A stretch of DNA of 41,162 nucleotides, taken from positions 1 to 41,162 of the IMG/VR virus record IMGVR_UViG_3300045999_012357; one strand, given 5' to 3'. The notes under the pieces were generated by a model. The model saw only the letters and a program-made list of their open reading frames with translations. It was not told the DNA's origin and made no database searches. Each line of letters begins with the position of its first letter. The first letter of the stretch is position 1. This DNA is from a virus. Below are positions 25,080 through 32,421 of the stretch, piece after piece. Both the position numbers and the translations under genes were made by a program.

Positions 25080-25130
25080 ATGATAAACTAAATAAAATAA
25101 CTTGTCAAGACCATAATTTAATGATAAGAT
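25080..25130. promoter_or_regulatory. Divergent leaderless promoters with overlapping -35 boxes
   Basis: Leftward: TTGACA (25108-25103), 17 bp, TATCAT (25085-25080), predicted +1 at 25073, next to the dNMP kinase ATG at 25072. Rightward: TTGTCA (25102-25107), 17 bp, TAAGAT (25125-25130), predicted +1 at 25137, exactly the A of the dCMP deaminase ATG. The -35 elements share the CTTGTCAAG core, so opposite-strand polymerases exclude each other. The rightward unit has no room for a Shine-Dalgarno. Confidence 0.75.
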
Positions 25131-25136
25131 TACTAG

Positions 25137-25556
25137 ATGTCTAGAATATCGTTCGATCAAATGGCTCTAAATATAGCCGTTCAAGCAGCAAAAAGATCAG
25201 AGGATATTTATAAAAAAGTAGGATGTTGCATATTAGACGATGAAGGAAGAATACTATCTACTGGCTATAATGGACTTATTCCAAAGTTTAATGTAAATGA
25301 TTCATTCTGGAATGATAGAGATAAAAGAAGGAAATATATGATTCATGCAGAAATAAACGCTTTATCTAGAATAAATAGAGATCAGAAGCCATATTCATTA
25401 GCTTGTACATTATTACCATGTTCAAGTTGTGCAAGTAATATAGCTTCTTATAATATAAAGAAAGTTATTTATAATGAAGATTATCATTTAGATGATGGGG
25501 CTAAAGATATCTTTAATTTTTATAATATTGAACTTATTAGACTTGACTTAGATTAA
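25137..25556 (+). CDS. dCMP deaminase
   Basis: A zinc deaminase of 139 residues. The catalytic HAEINA motif is at His70/Glu72 and the zinc ligands PCSSC at Cys95/Cys98. The order YMIHAEINAL then LLPCSSCASNI is that of phage and ComEB-type dCMP deaminases. It turns dCMP to dUMP, the precursor of dTMP, and so supplies T for an AT-rich genome. It uses a leaderless start: TTGTCA-N17-TAAGAT-N6-ATG. It is followed 21 bp later by the IMPDH-family gene, which has its own promoter. Confidence 0.9.
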   Translation: MSRISFDQMALNIAVQAAKRSEDIYKKVGCCILDDEGRILSTGYNGLIPKFNVNDSFWNDRDKRRKYMIHAEINALSRINRDQKPYSLACTLLPCSSCASNIASYNIKKVIYNEDYHLDDGAKDIFNFYNIELIRLDLD

Positions 25557-25571
25557 TATTCTAGATAATAT
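25543..25571 (+). promoter_or_regulatory. Leaderless promoter of the IMPDH/GMPR gene
   Basis: TTGACT (25543-25548), 17 bp, TAATAT (25566-25571), then six bases, then ATG at 25578. Predicted +1 is the A of the ATG. The -35 box lies inside the last codons of the dCMP deaminase. Confidence 0.75.
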
Positions 25572-25577
25572 ACATAT

Positions 25578-26687
25578 ATGCAACAAACATTTAAAGAAGC
25601 TCTTGGCTACGATGACATTTCTCTACTTCCAAATTTTTCAGATATCAACTCAAGAAAAGAGGTAAGCACTAAAACTAAAATATCAAGAAATTTCGAGATT
25701 AATATTCCAATTATTTTATCTCCAATGGATACAATTTCTTCAGTAAAATCATGTATTAAAATAAATAAATTAGGTGGCGCTGGAGTAATACATAGATTCA
25801 TGTCTATTGATGATCAAACCAGTAAAGCTAAACGCATCAAAGATGAAAGCAATTTTTGCGTAACAGCAATCGGATTAAAAGATGCAGATAATAGGATTAG
25901 GGCTACGAGTACGTATACAGATATTTACTTTTTAGATACAGCAAATGGTTTAGCTAAAAATGTAGAAGACTTTCTAAGATGGTATAAAACTGCTGGATTT
26001 AGACAAGATATTATAGTTGGAAATACTTTAACAAAACAAAGCGTTTACAGATTGGCAATTTTAAAAGCAGATGGATTTAGACATTTAATTGGTCCTGGAT
26101 CTATGTGTTTAACACAGGTAAAAACTGGAATAGGTTGTCCAAGTATTACTGGAAATTATTATGCATGGAAAGCCGTAAGAAATTGGGAGCTATCTCAAGT
26201 AGATTTATTCAGTTCAAATGAACCAGATCCATCTAATAGACCAAGCATTTTGACTGATGGTGGAATCAGATATCCAAAAGATTTAGTTAAAGCAATTGCA
26301 AGTGGATGTGATGCCGTTATTTGTGGTAGAATTTTCGCTGGTCTTGCAGACGTTATTGAGGATGAAGATATAGTAGAAAAAAACGGACAAAGATTCGCTA
26401 AGTATAGAGGTATGGCGAGCAAAGATGTAGTAGAAGATTATGAATTGCACGATGGAACAAAGAAGAATCTTTTCGTTGAAGGCGATAATACTTTGATTCC
26501 AATAGTAGAGAATAAAACCATCGAAGATGTAGTGTATGATTTCGCAAATGGCTTAAGAAGTTCAATGAGTTACTTAGGCTTTAGAGATCTAAAAGATATG
26601 CGTGGAGGACTATGGACTAATAAGATAGTTGCCGTAAGAACAACAACAAATAATATGTATGAAGGATTTTCTCACGGAAAGGTATAA
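25578..26687 (+). CDS. IMP dehydrogenase / GMP reductase family enzyme, no CBS domains
   Basis: A TIM-barrel purine oxidoreductase of 369 residues. The opening GYDDISLLPNFSDINSRKEV, the catalytic-Cys loop GPGSMCLTQVKTGIGCPS (about 173-190), ILTDGGIRYPKDLVKAI and GRIFAGLAD are family hallmarks, followed by YRGMAS and GLRSSMSYLG. The 120-residue CBS pair of most IMPDHs is absent, as in GMP reductase. The Arg of the IMPDH Arg-Tyr flap appears to be Asp here, and KTGIG recalls GMPR, but the C-terminal E..SHG recalls IMPDH. So GMP-to-IMP or IMP-to-XMP cannot be decided. The start is fixed by its leaderless promoter. Confidence 0.82.
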   Translation: MQQTFKEALGYDDISLLPNFSDINSRKEVSTKTKISRNFEINIPIILSPMDTISSVKSCIKINKLGGAGVIHRFMSIDDQTSKAKRIKDESNFCVTAIGLKDADNRIRATSTYTDIYFLDTANGLAKNVEDFLRWYKTAGFRQDIIVGNTLTKQSVYRLAILKADGFRHLIGPGSMCLTQVKTGIGCPSITGNYYAWKAVRNWELSQVDLFSSNEPDPSNRPSILTDGGIRYPKDLVKAIASGCDAVICGRIFAGLADVIEDEDIVEKNGQRFAKYRGMASKDVVEDYELHDGTKKNLFVEGDNTLIPIVENKTIEDVVYDFANGLRSSMSYLGFRDLKDMRGGLWTNKIVAVRTTTNNMYEGFSHGKV

Positions 26688-26690
26688 AAT

Positions 26691-27017
26691 ATGAAGTATA
26701 TAAAATACATCAGTTTAATTTTAATTGCATTTTGGGCTTTAAATAAAAGCCACGCTCAAGTTCATTATCAAAAAATGGACCCATCTACTAGATCAGTTGA
26801 ATTGCTAATCACTAAAGCTCAGATGCAATCAAATGATGAACAAATAAAATTCCTAAATGAAAAAAAGAAGAGCCTATCTTTAATGAACAAAGATGAATCT
26901 GTTCTTAGATCAAGATACCAAGGCATAATTTCGGCCAAAGAAAACGAAAATTTTAGATTAAATCACAAAGTATTTCTAATAAACAAAGCTAAAGAAACTC
27001 CATTGACAGTTAGGTAA
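26691..27017 (+). CDS. Exported coiled-coil protein with signal peptide
   Basis: Residues 1-23 (YISLILIAFWALNKSHAQ) form a typical signal peptide with AxA-like cleavage after SHA. The mature part is a Lys/Asn/Gln-rich helix (SVELLITKAQMQSNDEQIKF) of coiled-coil character with no Cys. 108 residues, periplasmic. It follows the IMPDH-family gene by 3 bp and has GGAAAGG eight bases before the ATG, so it is a leadered, SD-dependent gene inside an operon. No family recognised; a spanin- or envelope-related role is possible. Confidence 0.6.
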   Translation: MKYIKYISLILIAFWALNKSHAQVHYQKMDPSTRSVELLITKAQMQSNDEQIKFLNEKKKSLSLMNKDESVLRSRYQGIISAKENENFRLNHKVFLINKAKETPLTVR

Positions 27018-27031
27018 AAATAATATATAAT
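27003..27031 (+). promoter_or_regulatory. Perfect leaderless sigma70 promoter before 27038
   Basis: TTGACA (27003-27008), 17 bp, TATAAT (27026-27031), six bases, ATG at 27038. Both boxes are perfect consensus and the predicted +1 is the A of the ATG. This is the cleanest example of the leaderless design. Confidence 0.85.
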
Positions 27032-27037
27032 AATAAT

Positions 27038-27232
27038 ATGAAGAAAGAATCCACATTAAAATTCAATGTCTTGAAAAGAATGATCGGTAAAAAGGTTATA
27101 GTTATTACAGATCATGTAAAACTAACTCAATGGTTTGGTACAGTTGATTCCGTTGTAGATGAAATGCATCTAATGATCTTTGGACCAAACGGCTTGGAAA
27201 AAATTAATATTTTTGATGTAAGATCACCATGA
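27038..27232 (+). CDS. Small SH3-like protein, leaderless
   Basis: 64 residues: a basic start, then LKRMIGKKVIVITDHVKLTQ and WFGTVDSVVDEMHLMIFGPN in a pattern of short beta strands like a small SH3/Sm-type barrel. It ends with LEKINIFDVRSP. It is the first gene of a three-gene unit reaching purA, with the next start overlapping its TGA by 4 bp. No family is firmly recognised; RNA or nucleotide binding would be a guess. The perfect promoter at 27003 supports the start. Confidence 0.6.
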   Translation: MKKESTLKFNVLKRMIGKKVIVITDHVKLTQWFGTVDSVVDEMHLMIFGPNGLEKINIFDVRSP

Positions 27233-27459
27233 TTCAAAGCGGAGATGCACCTCTTTATGTAAGAGCAACTGATAGATCCCCAATCTATAGGTTAGCTCCA
27301 AAAGTCGGAAGAAATTCTATTTGTCCTTTTGAAAATAAGAAATTTAAAAATTGTTGTGGTAAAGATGGCAGTAATCATTGTAAAAAACTTCTTTCAGATT
27401 ATTTAGATAATTTACAAGATAAATCTATTAAATCTCAGACAGATGATAAAAACAGTTGA
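27229..27459 (+). CDS. SEC-C-like zinc-motif protein missing one Cys
   Basis: The central KVGRNSICPFENKKFKNCCG resembles the SEC-C motif (GRNDPCPCGSGKKYKKCCG), which binds zinc through C-x-C...CC. Here the second Cys is Phe (ICPF instead of CPC), leaving one Cys, the CC pair and a later HC (GSNHC). Either binding is altered or a different ligand (His or the later Cys) is used. 76 residues, Lys-rich C-terminus. It is coupled to both neighbours: its start overlaps the preceding TGA and its end overlaps the purA start by 17 bp. Role unknown; perhaps an adaptor. Confidence 0.65.
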   Translation: MIQSGDAPLYVRATDRSPIYRLAPKVGRNSICPFENKKFKNCCGKDGSNHCKKLLSDYLDNLQDKSIKSQTDDKNS

Positions 27460-28435
27460 TATTATTTTTGGTTTAGCTTGGGGTGATGAAGGTAAAGGAA
27501 AAATAAGCAATGCTATATCTAAAAATTATGATATTGTTTGTCGTTGGAATGGTGGCCCCAATGCAGGTCACACAGTTTATCTTAACGATAAAAAATATAA
27601 AACTCATATTATTCCTTGTGGAGTTTTCCAAAATAAACTTAGTATCATTGGTCCAAATTGCGTTATCAATGTTGATAAATTTTTTGATGAAATAGAGTAC
27701 TTACAAAAAGAAGGTTTCGATACTTCTTTAATTAAGGTAAGTCCTAAAGCTCATATAATTACTCAAAAGCATATTCAATATGATCTTCAAGTGCTTAAAG
27801 CTAAATTAGGCACTACTGGTCAAGGCATAGCTCCTGCTTATGGAGATAAAATGTTAAGGATAGGCAAACTTGCTAGAGATTATATTGATAAACAATATCT
27901 TTGGGATGGTGAACTATATGGAGACATTCTTTGTGAAGGAGCCCAAAGTTTTTGGCTTGATATAAATTATGGAGATTATCCATATGTTACAAGTAGTGAA
28001 ACTCTACCATACTCAGCATGTTCGTTAGGATTTTCTCCTAAAAAAGTGCGAGATATAATTGGAGTTGCTAAAATATATGATACAAAAAGTGGAGTAGATC
28101 CTTTATTTCCAGAAAGTCTATGGGAAGATCCAGAGTTAAATATGCTTATAGAGATTGGTCAAGAATTTGGTTCTACTACTGGCAGAAAAAGAATCGTAAA
28201 TTGGTTAAACTTGAATAAATTAATTGATGCGATAAAAATCTCTGGAGTTACAAAGCTTATTATTAATAAGTGTGATATTCTAGAAAAAATACATACATAT
28301 AAACTATTTCAAAATAATAACCTTTATAAATTCAATACAATACATGCTATGCAATCATTTATAAAGAATCAATTAAATCATATTTTAAATGAACCAATTG
28401 AAATAATCTTTTCTGGAAACAAAGAAACGATTTAA
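27443..28435 (+). CDS. purA: Adenylosuccinate synthetase
   Basis: Joins IMP and aspartate with GTP hydrolysis to give adenylosuccinate, the step toward AMP. Motif WGDEGKGK contains the catalytic Asp15, and GGPNAGHTVY the His43 pair. TTGQGIAPAYGDK binds IMP, and SSETLPYSACSLG and TGRKRIVNWLN follow. Length is 330 residues, about 100 shorter than cellular PurA and comparable to phage forms. Retention of Asp15 and the canonical P-loop argues for PurA rather than PurZ of the 2-aminoadenine pathway, which changes that residue. It overlaps the SEC-C-like gene. Adenylosuccinate lyase would come from the host. Confidence 0.9.
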   Translation: MIKTVDIIFGLAWGDEGKGKISNAISKNYDIVCRWNGGPNAGHTVYLNDKKYKTHIIPCGVFQNKLSIIGPNCVINVDKFFDEIEYLQKEGFDTSLIKVSPKAHIITQKHIQYDLQVLKAKLGTTGQGIAPAYGDKMLRIGKLARDYIDKQYLWDGELYGDILCEGAQSFWLDINYGDYPYVTSSETLPYSACSLGFSPKKVRDIIGVAKIYDTKSGVDPLFPESLWEDPELNMLIEIGQEFGSTTGRKRIVNWLNLNKLIDAIKISGVTKLIINKCDILEKIHTYKLFQNNNLYKFNTIHAMQSFIKNQLNHILNEPIEIIFSGNKETI

Positions 28436-28728
28436 ATCTGATCTTTATACTTTATAAGATGGTTTCTAACAAAAATTAAATTAATAAAAAATCCAGCAAA
28501 AGCACAAAGAATATTACTCAATATTGGATAGGTAAAATAATTTAAAGGATTAATAAGGAAAGATAATCCTAAAGAGATCCAAAAGCTACTACATTCATGA
28601 CAAAGTAAAGGTTTTCTAATATAAGGTATTCTTGCTATAAAATTTCTGAATGGTCTTGAAGCTTCTGTATCCGACCAACCGTAAGCTAAAGCTAAACAAA
28701 GAAATAAGTATATTAAAAATGGAGTCAT
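28432..28728 (-). CDS. Small membrane protein with CHECSSFW motif (DUF1360-like)
   Basis: 98 residues. Helix 1 (about 1-18, FLIYLFLCLALAYGW), a short basic loop, LLCHECSSFWISLGLSFL (about 41-58) where CHEC sits at the membrane face, and a C-terminal helix ILSNILCAFAGFFINLIF. The CHxC-SxFW segment resembles DUF1360-type small membrane proteins of phages and Bacillus. It overlaps its upstream neighbour by one base and purA by 4 bp. Metal or heme binding at CHEC cannot be shown. Confidence 0.65.
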   Translation of the reverse strand: MTPFLIYLFLCLALAYGWSDTEASRPFRNFIARIPYIRKPLLCHECSSFWISLGLSFLINPLNYFTYPILSNILCAFAGFFINLIFVRNHLIKYKDQI

Positions 28729-29168
28729 TACAAGAAGTAAACTTCTAGGTAATCACCTTTATCGAGTAAGGAAAATCCTCTAAATGGAATACCCTTTTCA
28801 TTAACGAATTTATGAAAATCTTCCCAAGCTTTTGGACCTTTTGGCACTTGATAGATATTGGATACGCTTGTATCTTTTGCAACCTCTTGCGCTTTTTCTT
28901 TATTTTTTTCTTCTATTTTCTTTAACATTTCATCGATTTTTGCTTTACCATCTTTAATCTCATCCATATTTAATAGAAAATCAATAAAATCCTTATCACC
29001 CTCTTGATATTTTTTATTTAAATGAGCTGCTACTCTACCTCTACATGAGCAAGTAGGATTAAATTTAGCACTTGTTAAATCGGCTAATATTTCTGGATAT
29101 TTATTTTTTAAAGCTTCAAAAATCTTTTCATTTCTGACTAGAACATCTAAGTATGGGCCTATATTCAT
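28728..29168 (-). CDS. Hypothetical phage protein with NPTCSCRGRVAAHLN motif
   Basis: 146 residues. Near the N-terminus is FNPTCSCRGRVAAHLNKKYQ (about 36-55), a Cys-x-Cys-Arg motif I have seen in uncharacterised phage proteins. The middle is Lys/Glu-rich (KIDEMLKKIEEKNKEKAQEV) and helical. The last third, WEDFHKFVNEKGIPFRGFSL, is a compact domain. TATAAT lies six bases before the ATG (29180-29175); the -35 is weak. It pairs with the membrane protein in a small leftward operon. No function proposed. Confidence 0.6.
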   Translation of the reverse strand: MNIGPYLDVLVRNEKIFEALKNKYPEILADLTSAKFNPTCSCRGRVAAHLNKKYQEGDKDFIDFLLNMDEIKDGKAKIDEMLKKIEEKNKEKAQEVAKDTSVSNIYQVPKGPKAWEDFHKFVNEKGIPFRGFSLLDKGDYLEVYFL

Positions 29169-29174
29169 ATCTGT

Positions 29175-29180
29175 ATTATA
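29175..29180 (-). promoter_or_regulatory. -10 box placed for leaderless start of 29168
   Basis: TATAAT (29180-29175) then six bases then ATG. The -35 at 17-18 bp is poor (TTAGAA/TAGAAA). A TTGACT is present only 4 bp before the -10, too close to serve. Confidence 0.45.
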
Positions 29181-29193
29181 TTAAGTCAAGTTT

Positions 29194-29748
29194 TTAATTT
29201 CTAATTTTTTTAATAAAATCCACCATCTTTTGTTTTGGAAAGTCATTTTTCATAACATTAACACAATAGCATACAAATTCAACATTACCTTTAACATAAC
29301 CTATATTTGGATCAACCCTATCAAGGCTTGCTTTTATTGGAGTCTTTTTAATATCTTCATCTCCACTAGTTCTACCTAATTCCATTTTTATTCCTGTATA
29401 TGGACAAATACCATTTTGTTTGTCCCAAACTTCTTCTTTTAAATATTTAGCAGTTATATCTGTTTGATAGCCTTTTTCTTTACTTCTTGATCTAGCTTTG
29501 TTAGCGTGATATTTAAATGGGCTATATTCGTCTAATCTATTAGATTCATAACCCTTTAATAAAGATATATTTCCTTTATTTTTTTCTAATTTTTGAGGAT
29601 TATTTTTATAATCAGCTTTTCCAGAACATTTTAGACTACAATAAAATTTATTTTGTCCAGCTTTAATTTTTCTTTTATAATCACTCAGTCTTATTTCGTG
29701 CTCTTTACTGCAATTTGCACAAATTATTTTTGTCTTTTTTATGTTCAT
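29194..29748 (-). CDS. HNH endonuclease
   Basis: 184 residues. The N-terminal zinc finger (IICANCSKEHEIRL...FYCSLKCSG) has four Cys. The HNH core is ICPYTGIKM (about 117-125) then KASLDRVDPNIGYVKGNVEF (about 142-161) with Asp/Asn in place of the first His, and CYCVNVMKNDFP. This layout is usual for phage HNH homing-type or packaging-associated nucleases. It lies 67 bp downstream of the tmRNA gene on the same strand and has its own leaderless promoter. It may be a free-standing homing nuclease; no intron or intein is visible. Confidence 0.85.
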   Translation of the reverse strand: MNIKKTKIICANCSKEHEIRLSDYKRKIKAGQNKFYCSLKCSGKADYKNNPQKLEKNKGNISLLKGYESNRLDEYSPFKYHANKARSRSKEKGYQTDITAKYLKEEVWDKQNGICPYTGIKMELGRTSGDEDIKKTPIKASLDRVDPNIGYVKGNVEFVCYCVNVMKNDFPKQKMVDFIKKIRN

Positions 29749-29754
29749 ATAAAG

Positions 29755-29783
29755 ATTATATATGATATAGATATTATTGTCTA
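29755..29783 (-). promoter_or_regulatory. Leaderless promoter of the HNH endonuclease gene
   Basis: TAGACA (29783-29778), 17 bp, TATAAT (29760-29755), six bases, ATG at 29748. The -35 has one mismatch, and the predicted +1 is the A of the ATG. It lies just past the 3' end of the tmRNA. Confidence 0.72.
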
Positions 29784-29815
29784 ATAAAAAATGCAGTCAG
29801 AGGGATTCGTTTGCT

Positions 29816-30203
29816 TGGACCCGAGAGGAGTTGAACCTCTGTCTTTTAAAAATTTAAATTAAAATACTACAAGTTTAGTTCTTTTTATTTTTAGCTTTGT
29901 ATAGAAAAAGAACAAACATACTCAGCGATTTTATTTTGAATACGATGACGATAAAGAATAAAAAAACTTTATAGGCAAAGACATCTAAATACGCAATTAT
30001 CCAATAGATGTGTCATGGTAATCACGCCGTAGAACTTAAGCTACAGAAACGGTCTCCTCGACTAGAGAAACTCTAGCAGAGATATGACCTTTGTATTTGG
30101 CTGTTTTGGCAGTTAATACTTTTAAGGCTTTTTAAAGAGACCCACCTAAACCTCTACCTGCATTTTAATTCCGATTCCTAAAATCGAAACCAATTACGGG
30201 CCC
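29816..30203 (-). ncRNA. ssrA: tmRNA (transfer-messenger RNA)
   Basis: Rescues stalled ribosomes and tags the nascent protein for degradation. The tRNA-like ends are complete: acceptor strands GGGCCCG (30203-30197) and CGGGTCC (29823-29817) form 7 pairs with one G-U, and the T arm is AGAGG-TTCAACT-CCTCT (29840-29824), as in all tmRNAs. The 5' part continues TAATTGGTTTCGATT. CCA is not encoded. The tag frame starts at resume codon GCC (30110-30108), after a TTAACT element as expected, and ends with TAA (30038-30036): 24 residues beginning AKTAKYKGHISA and ending ETVSVA. That is longer than the usual 8-15 and ends SVA rather than LAA. A gene this long without reading frame is otherwise unexplained. 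Confidence 0.93.
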
Positions 30204-30238
30204 AATATCAATGAACTATATCTATATTACAATAGATT

Positions 30239-30267
30239 TTGAATTTTAGCAAATATTTTAATATAAT
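30239..30267 (+). promoter_or_regulatory. Leaderless-type promoter of the 30273 gene
   Basis: TTGAAT (30239-30244), 17 bp, TATAAT (30262-30267), five bases, ATG at 30273. The predicted +1 is one base inside the start codon, within the error of such predictions. Confidence 0.6.
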
Positions 30268-30272
30268 TAAAT

Positions 30273-30431
30273 ATGGAAAAGATTTTAGATTTATTAAATC
30301 AAATTATAGATAAAAATATATGGGAAGATAACGTAAATAAAAAGCCTGAAGAAACGGGTGATAATTGGAATGTTCATCATTTAAAATTATTAAAAAAATT
30401 AATACAGGAGTATAAAAATGCCAAAAACTAA
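30273..30431 (+). CDS. Small acidic/basic helical protein, 52 residues
   Basis: MEKILDLLNQIIDKNIWEDN followed by a Lys/Glu-rich segment, a GDNWNVHHLKLL helix and an IQEYKNAKN end; short amphipathic helices without Cys or membrane segment. The last bases overlap the next start (30418) by 14 bp, and CAGGAG inside it supplies the next gene's ribosome binding site. The leaderless-type promoter supports the start. No family recognised. Confidence 0.55.
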   Translation: MEKILDLLNQIIDKNIWEDNVNKKPEETGDNWNVHHLKLLKKLIQEYKNAKN

Positions 30432-30579
30432 AAAGAAGAAATATTATGGAGTTTATTCAAAAGACAATTTTTTATATGGTGTTTTTCCTCATTCTAAAGA
30501 AGGATATAATTCAGCTAAAAAATACGCAAATAATTTGAGTCCAAAAAATAAAAAGATGTATTTTGTAAAAGAAAAATAA
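30418..30579 (+). CDS. Small basic protein, 53 residues
   Basis: MPKTKKKKYYGVYSKDNFLY and then a GVFPHSKEGYNSAKKYANNL segment: a Lys-rich start with Tyr and Asn, resembling small phage DNA- or ribosome-associated proteins. CAGGAG ends ten bases before the ATG (30406-30411), and its stop is immediately followed by the glycosyltransferase ATG at 30580. It is probably co-transcribed with 30273 and the two following GT genes. Family unknown. Confidence 0.6.
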   Translation: MPKTKKKKYYGVYSKDNFLYGVFPHSKEGYNSAKKYANNLSPKNKKMYFVKEK

Positions 30580-31782
30580 ATGAGATTTCATGTTCTAGGG
30601 TTGCCACATACAGTATCTAGTAAACTATTTAATGCGTGTGCTTATACGCAAAAAGTAGTAAAGTTTTGCAAAATGATGAAAGATCGTGGTCACTATATTA
30701 TTCATTATGGACATGAAGACTCTGATGTAATATGCGATGAGCATGTCACCGTTTTAACAAATAAGGATTTCGAAATCTCTTATGGTAGCCACGACTGGAA
30801 AAAGAACTTTTTTAAATTTAATACTGAAGATCATGCTTATAAGACTTTCTATAAAAATGCAATTATTGAAATATGGAGAAGAAAAGAAAAATTAGATTTT
30901 CTTTTACCTTTTTGGGGTTCTGGAGTAAGACCAGTATGTGACGCACATCAAGATATGATTATAGTAGAGCCAGGAATTGGATACGCTGGAGGCCATTGGG
31001 CTAGGTTTAAAATTTTTGAATCATATGCGATCTATCATGCTTATTACGGATTAGATGCAGTTGGAAGTTGTAAGCAAGATTGGTATGATACAGTTATCCC
31101 AAATTATTTTGATTTAGATGATTTTGAATACTCAGAAGAAAAAGAAGATTATTTTCTTTACTTAGGAAGAGTCTATTCTGGCAAAGGAGTTCACATAGCG
31201 CATCAAGTATGTGATTATTTAAAGCAGAAATTAGTTATAGCTGGTCAAGGATCGCTTGAAGAGATGAAGATAAAATCAGATTATATAGAGCATATAGGTT
31301 ATGCAGATTTAGAAAAAAGAAAAAAATTAATGTCAAAAGCCAAAGGATTATTTTTGCCATCGCAATACGTTGAGCCATTCGGAGGAGTTCAAATAGAAAG
31401 TTTATTAAGCGGTACTCCAACTATCACTACAGACTGGGGATCATTTACAGAGAATAATATACATGGATTAACTGGATATAGATGTAGATCTTTTGAAGAT
31501 TTTATTTTTGCAGCTCAAAATATAAAAAACATAAGCCCCAAAAACTGCAGAATATGGGGAGAAAATTTCTCTTTAGAAAAAGTTGCTATTATGTATGAAA
31601 AATATTTTGAAGACGTTTTGAACATATACCAAGGTAAAGGATGGTACGAGATCAAAAGTAATAAATTAAATGTATTAGAAAAAAAATATCCTAAAACTCA
31701 ACCAATTTTTGAAAATATAAAAAGAGAAGACATTTTAGAAAATAAAATTTTAAGCTTAAAAGAATTTTTAAATCAATTCTAA
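30580..31782 (+). CDS. Family 4-type glycosyltransferase (GT-B)
   Basis: A 400-residue GT-B enzyme. The acceptor half is unusual ([20 protein letters not shown] at the start and [20 protein letters not shown] near residue 127). The donor half is typical: [20 protein letters not shown] (about 194-213), [13 protein letters not shown], and [20 protein letters not shown] (about 267-286), the E-x7-E motif for the nucleotide-sugar. Start and stop touch both neighbours. Specificity is unknown; it may act with the GT25 that follows. Confidence 0.85.
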   Translation: MRFHVLGLPHTVSSKLFNACAYTQKVVKFCKMMKDRGHYIIHYGHEDSDVICDEHVTVLTNKDFEISYGSHDWKKNFFKFNTEDHAYKTFYKNAIIEIWRRKEKLDFLLPFWGSGVRPVCDAHQDMIIVEPGIGYAGGHWARFKIFESYAIYHAYYGLDAVGSCKQDWYDTVIPNYFDLDDFEYSEEKEDYFLYLGRVYSGKGVHIAHQVCDYLKQKLVIAGQGSLEEMKIKSDYIEHIGYADLEKRKKLMSKAKGLFLPSQYVEPFGGVQIESLLSGTPTITTDWGSFTENNIHGLTGYRCRSFEDFIFAAQNIKNISPKNCRIWGENFSLEKVAIMYEKYFEDVLNIYQGKGWYEIKSNKLNVLEKKYPKTQPIFENIKREDILENKILSLKEFLNQF

Positions 31783-32421
31783 ATGAAAAATTATAATGTA
31801 ATAGTTCTTAATTTAAAACACAGAGAAGATAGAAGAAATAGAATATTAAATTTATTTAATAATTATTTTGATCAGTATTTTAAAATATTTATATTAGAAG
31901 CTTATTTAAATAAAAAAAATGGACACAAAGGATGTGCTTTTAGTCATTCTTTAGCTATAGAGTATGCTATACATAAAAAGATGGATAATCTTATTATAGT
32001 AGAAGATGATGTTTATTTTCCATATCCACTAGATAAACTTAAGGCAACGCTTCTAGAGTTAGAAAAGATAGAATGGGATTTGATTGCTTTAGGAAGCAAT
32101 TTTGATATAGAGAAAGATATTAGTGAAAATTTAACTAAACCTTCTAGAATGTGGCAAGCTACAATGCAAATAATAAATAAAAACTATTTTCAAAAATATT
32201 ATGAATTCTTATTTAAGAGTTTTAAAAATCAAGAAGAATACTTTAAACCTGGAGAAAATTTAAGTTGGAATGATCCATGGGTATTCGATCAAGTTTGGAA
32301 TAAAGAGTTGCTAGGTAAAGATAAAATTTATTGTACAAAAAATAGATTTGCATATCAAATAGCAAATATGTCGAATACAACAAACGTAATGATGGATGGC
32401 GTTAAAGAATTTATTCAGTAG
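31783..32421 (+). CDS. Family 25 glycosyltransferase (LPS-type)
   Basis: A 212-residue GT25 protein: VIVLNLKHREDRRNRILNLF at the N-terminus, GHKGCAFSHSLAIEYAI (about 47-63), and LIIVEDDVYFPYPLDKL (about 71-87) with the DD metal site. These are the three family motifs found in lipooligosaccharide galactosyl- and glucosyltransferases and in collagen galactosyltransferases. It starts right at the TAA of the preceding GT. The 3' end overlaps the convergent SET gene by 11 bp. It probably adds a galactose or glucose to the glycan; the acceptor is unknown. Confidence 0.88.
   Translation: MKNYNVIVLNLKHREDRRNRILNLFNNYFDQYFKIFILEAYLNKKNGHKGCAFSHSLAIEYAIHKKMDNLIIVEDDVYFPYPLDKLKATLLELEKIEWDLIALGSNFDIEKDISENLTKPSRMWQATMQIINKNYFQKYYEFLFKSFKNQEEYFKPGENLSWNDPWVFDQVWNKELLGKDKIYCTKNRFAYQIANMSNTTNVMMDGVKEFIQ

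Noticed and set aside
27443-28435. PurZ and a 2-aminoadenine (Z) genome
   Set aside because: The P-loop is WGDEGKGK, keeping the catalytic Asp that PurZ replaces, and no DatZ- or MazZ-like gene is in the window. It reads as PurA.
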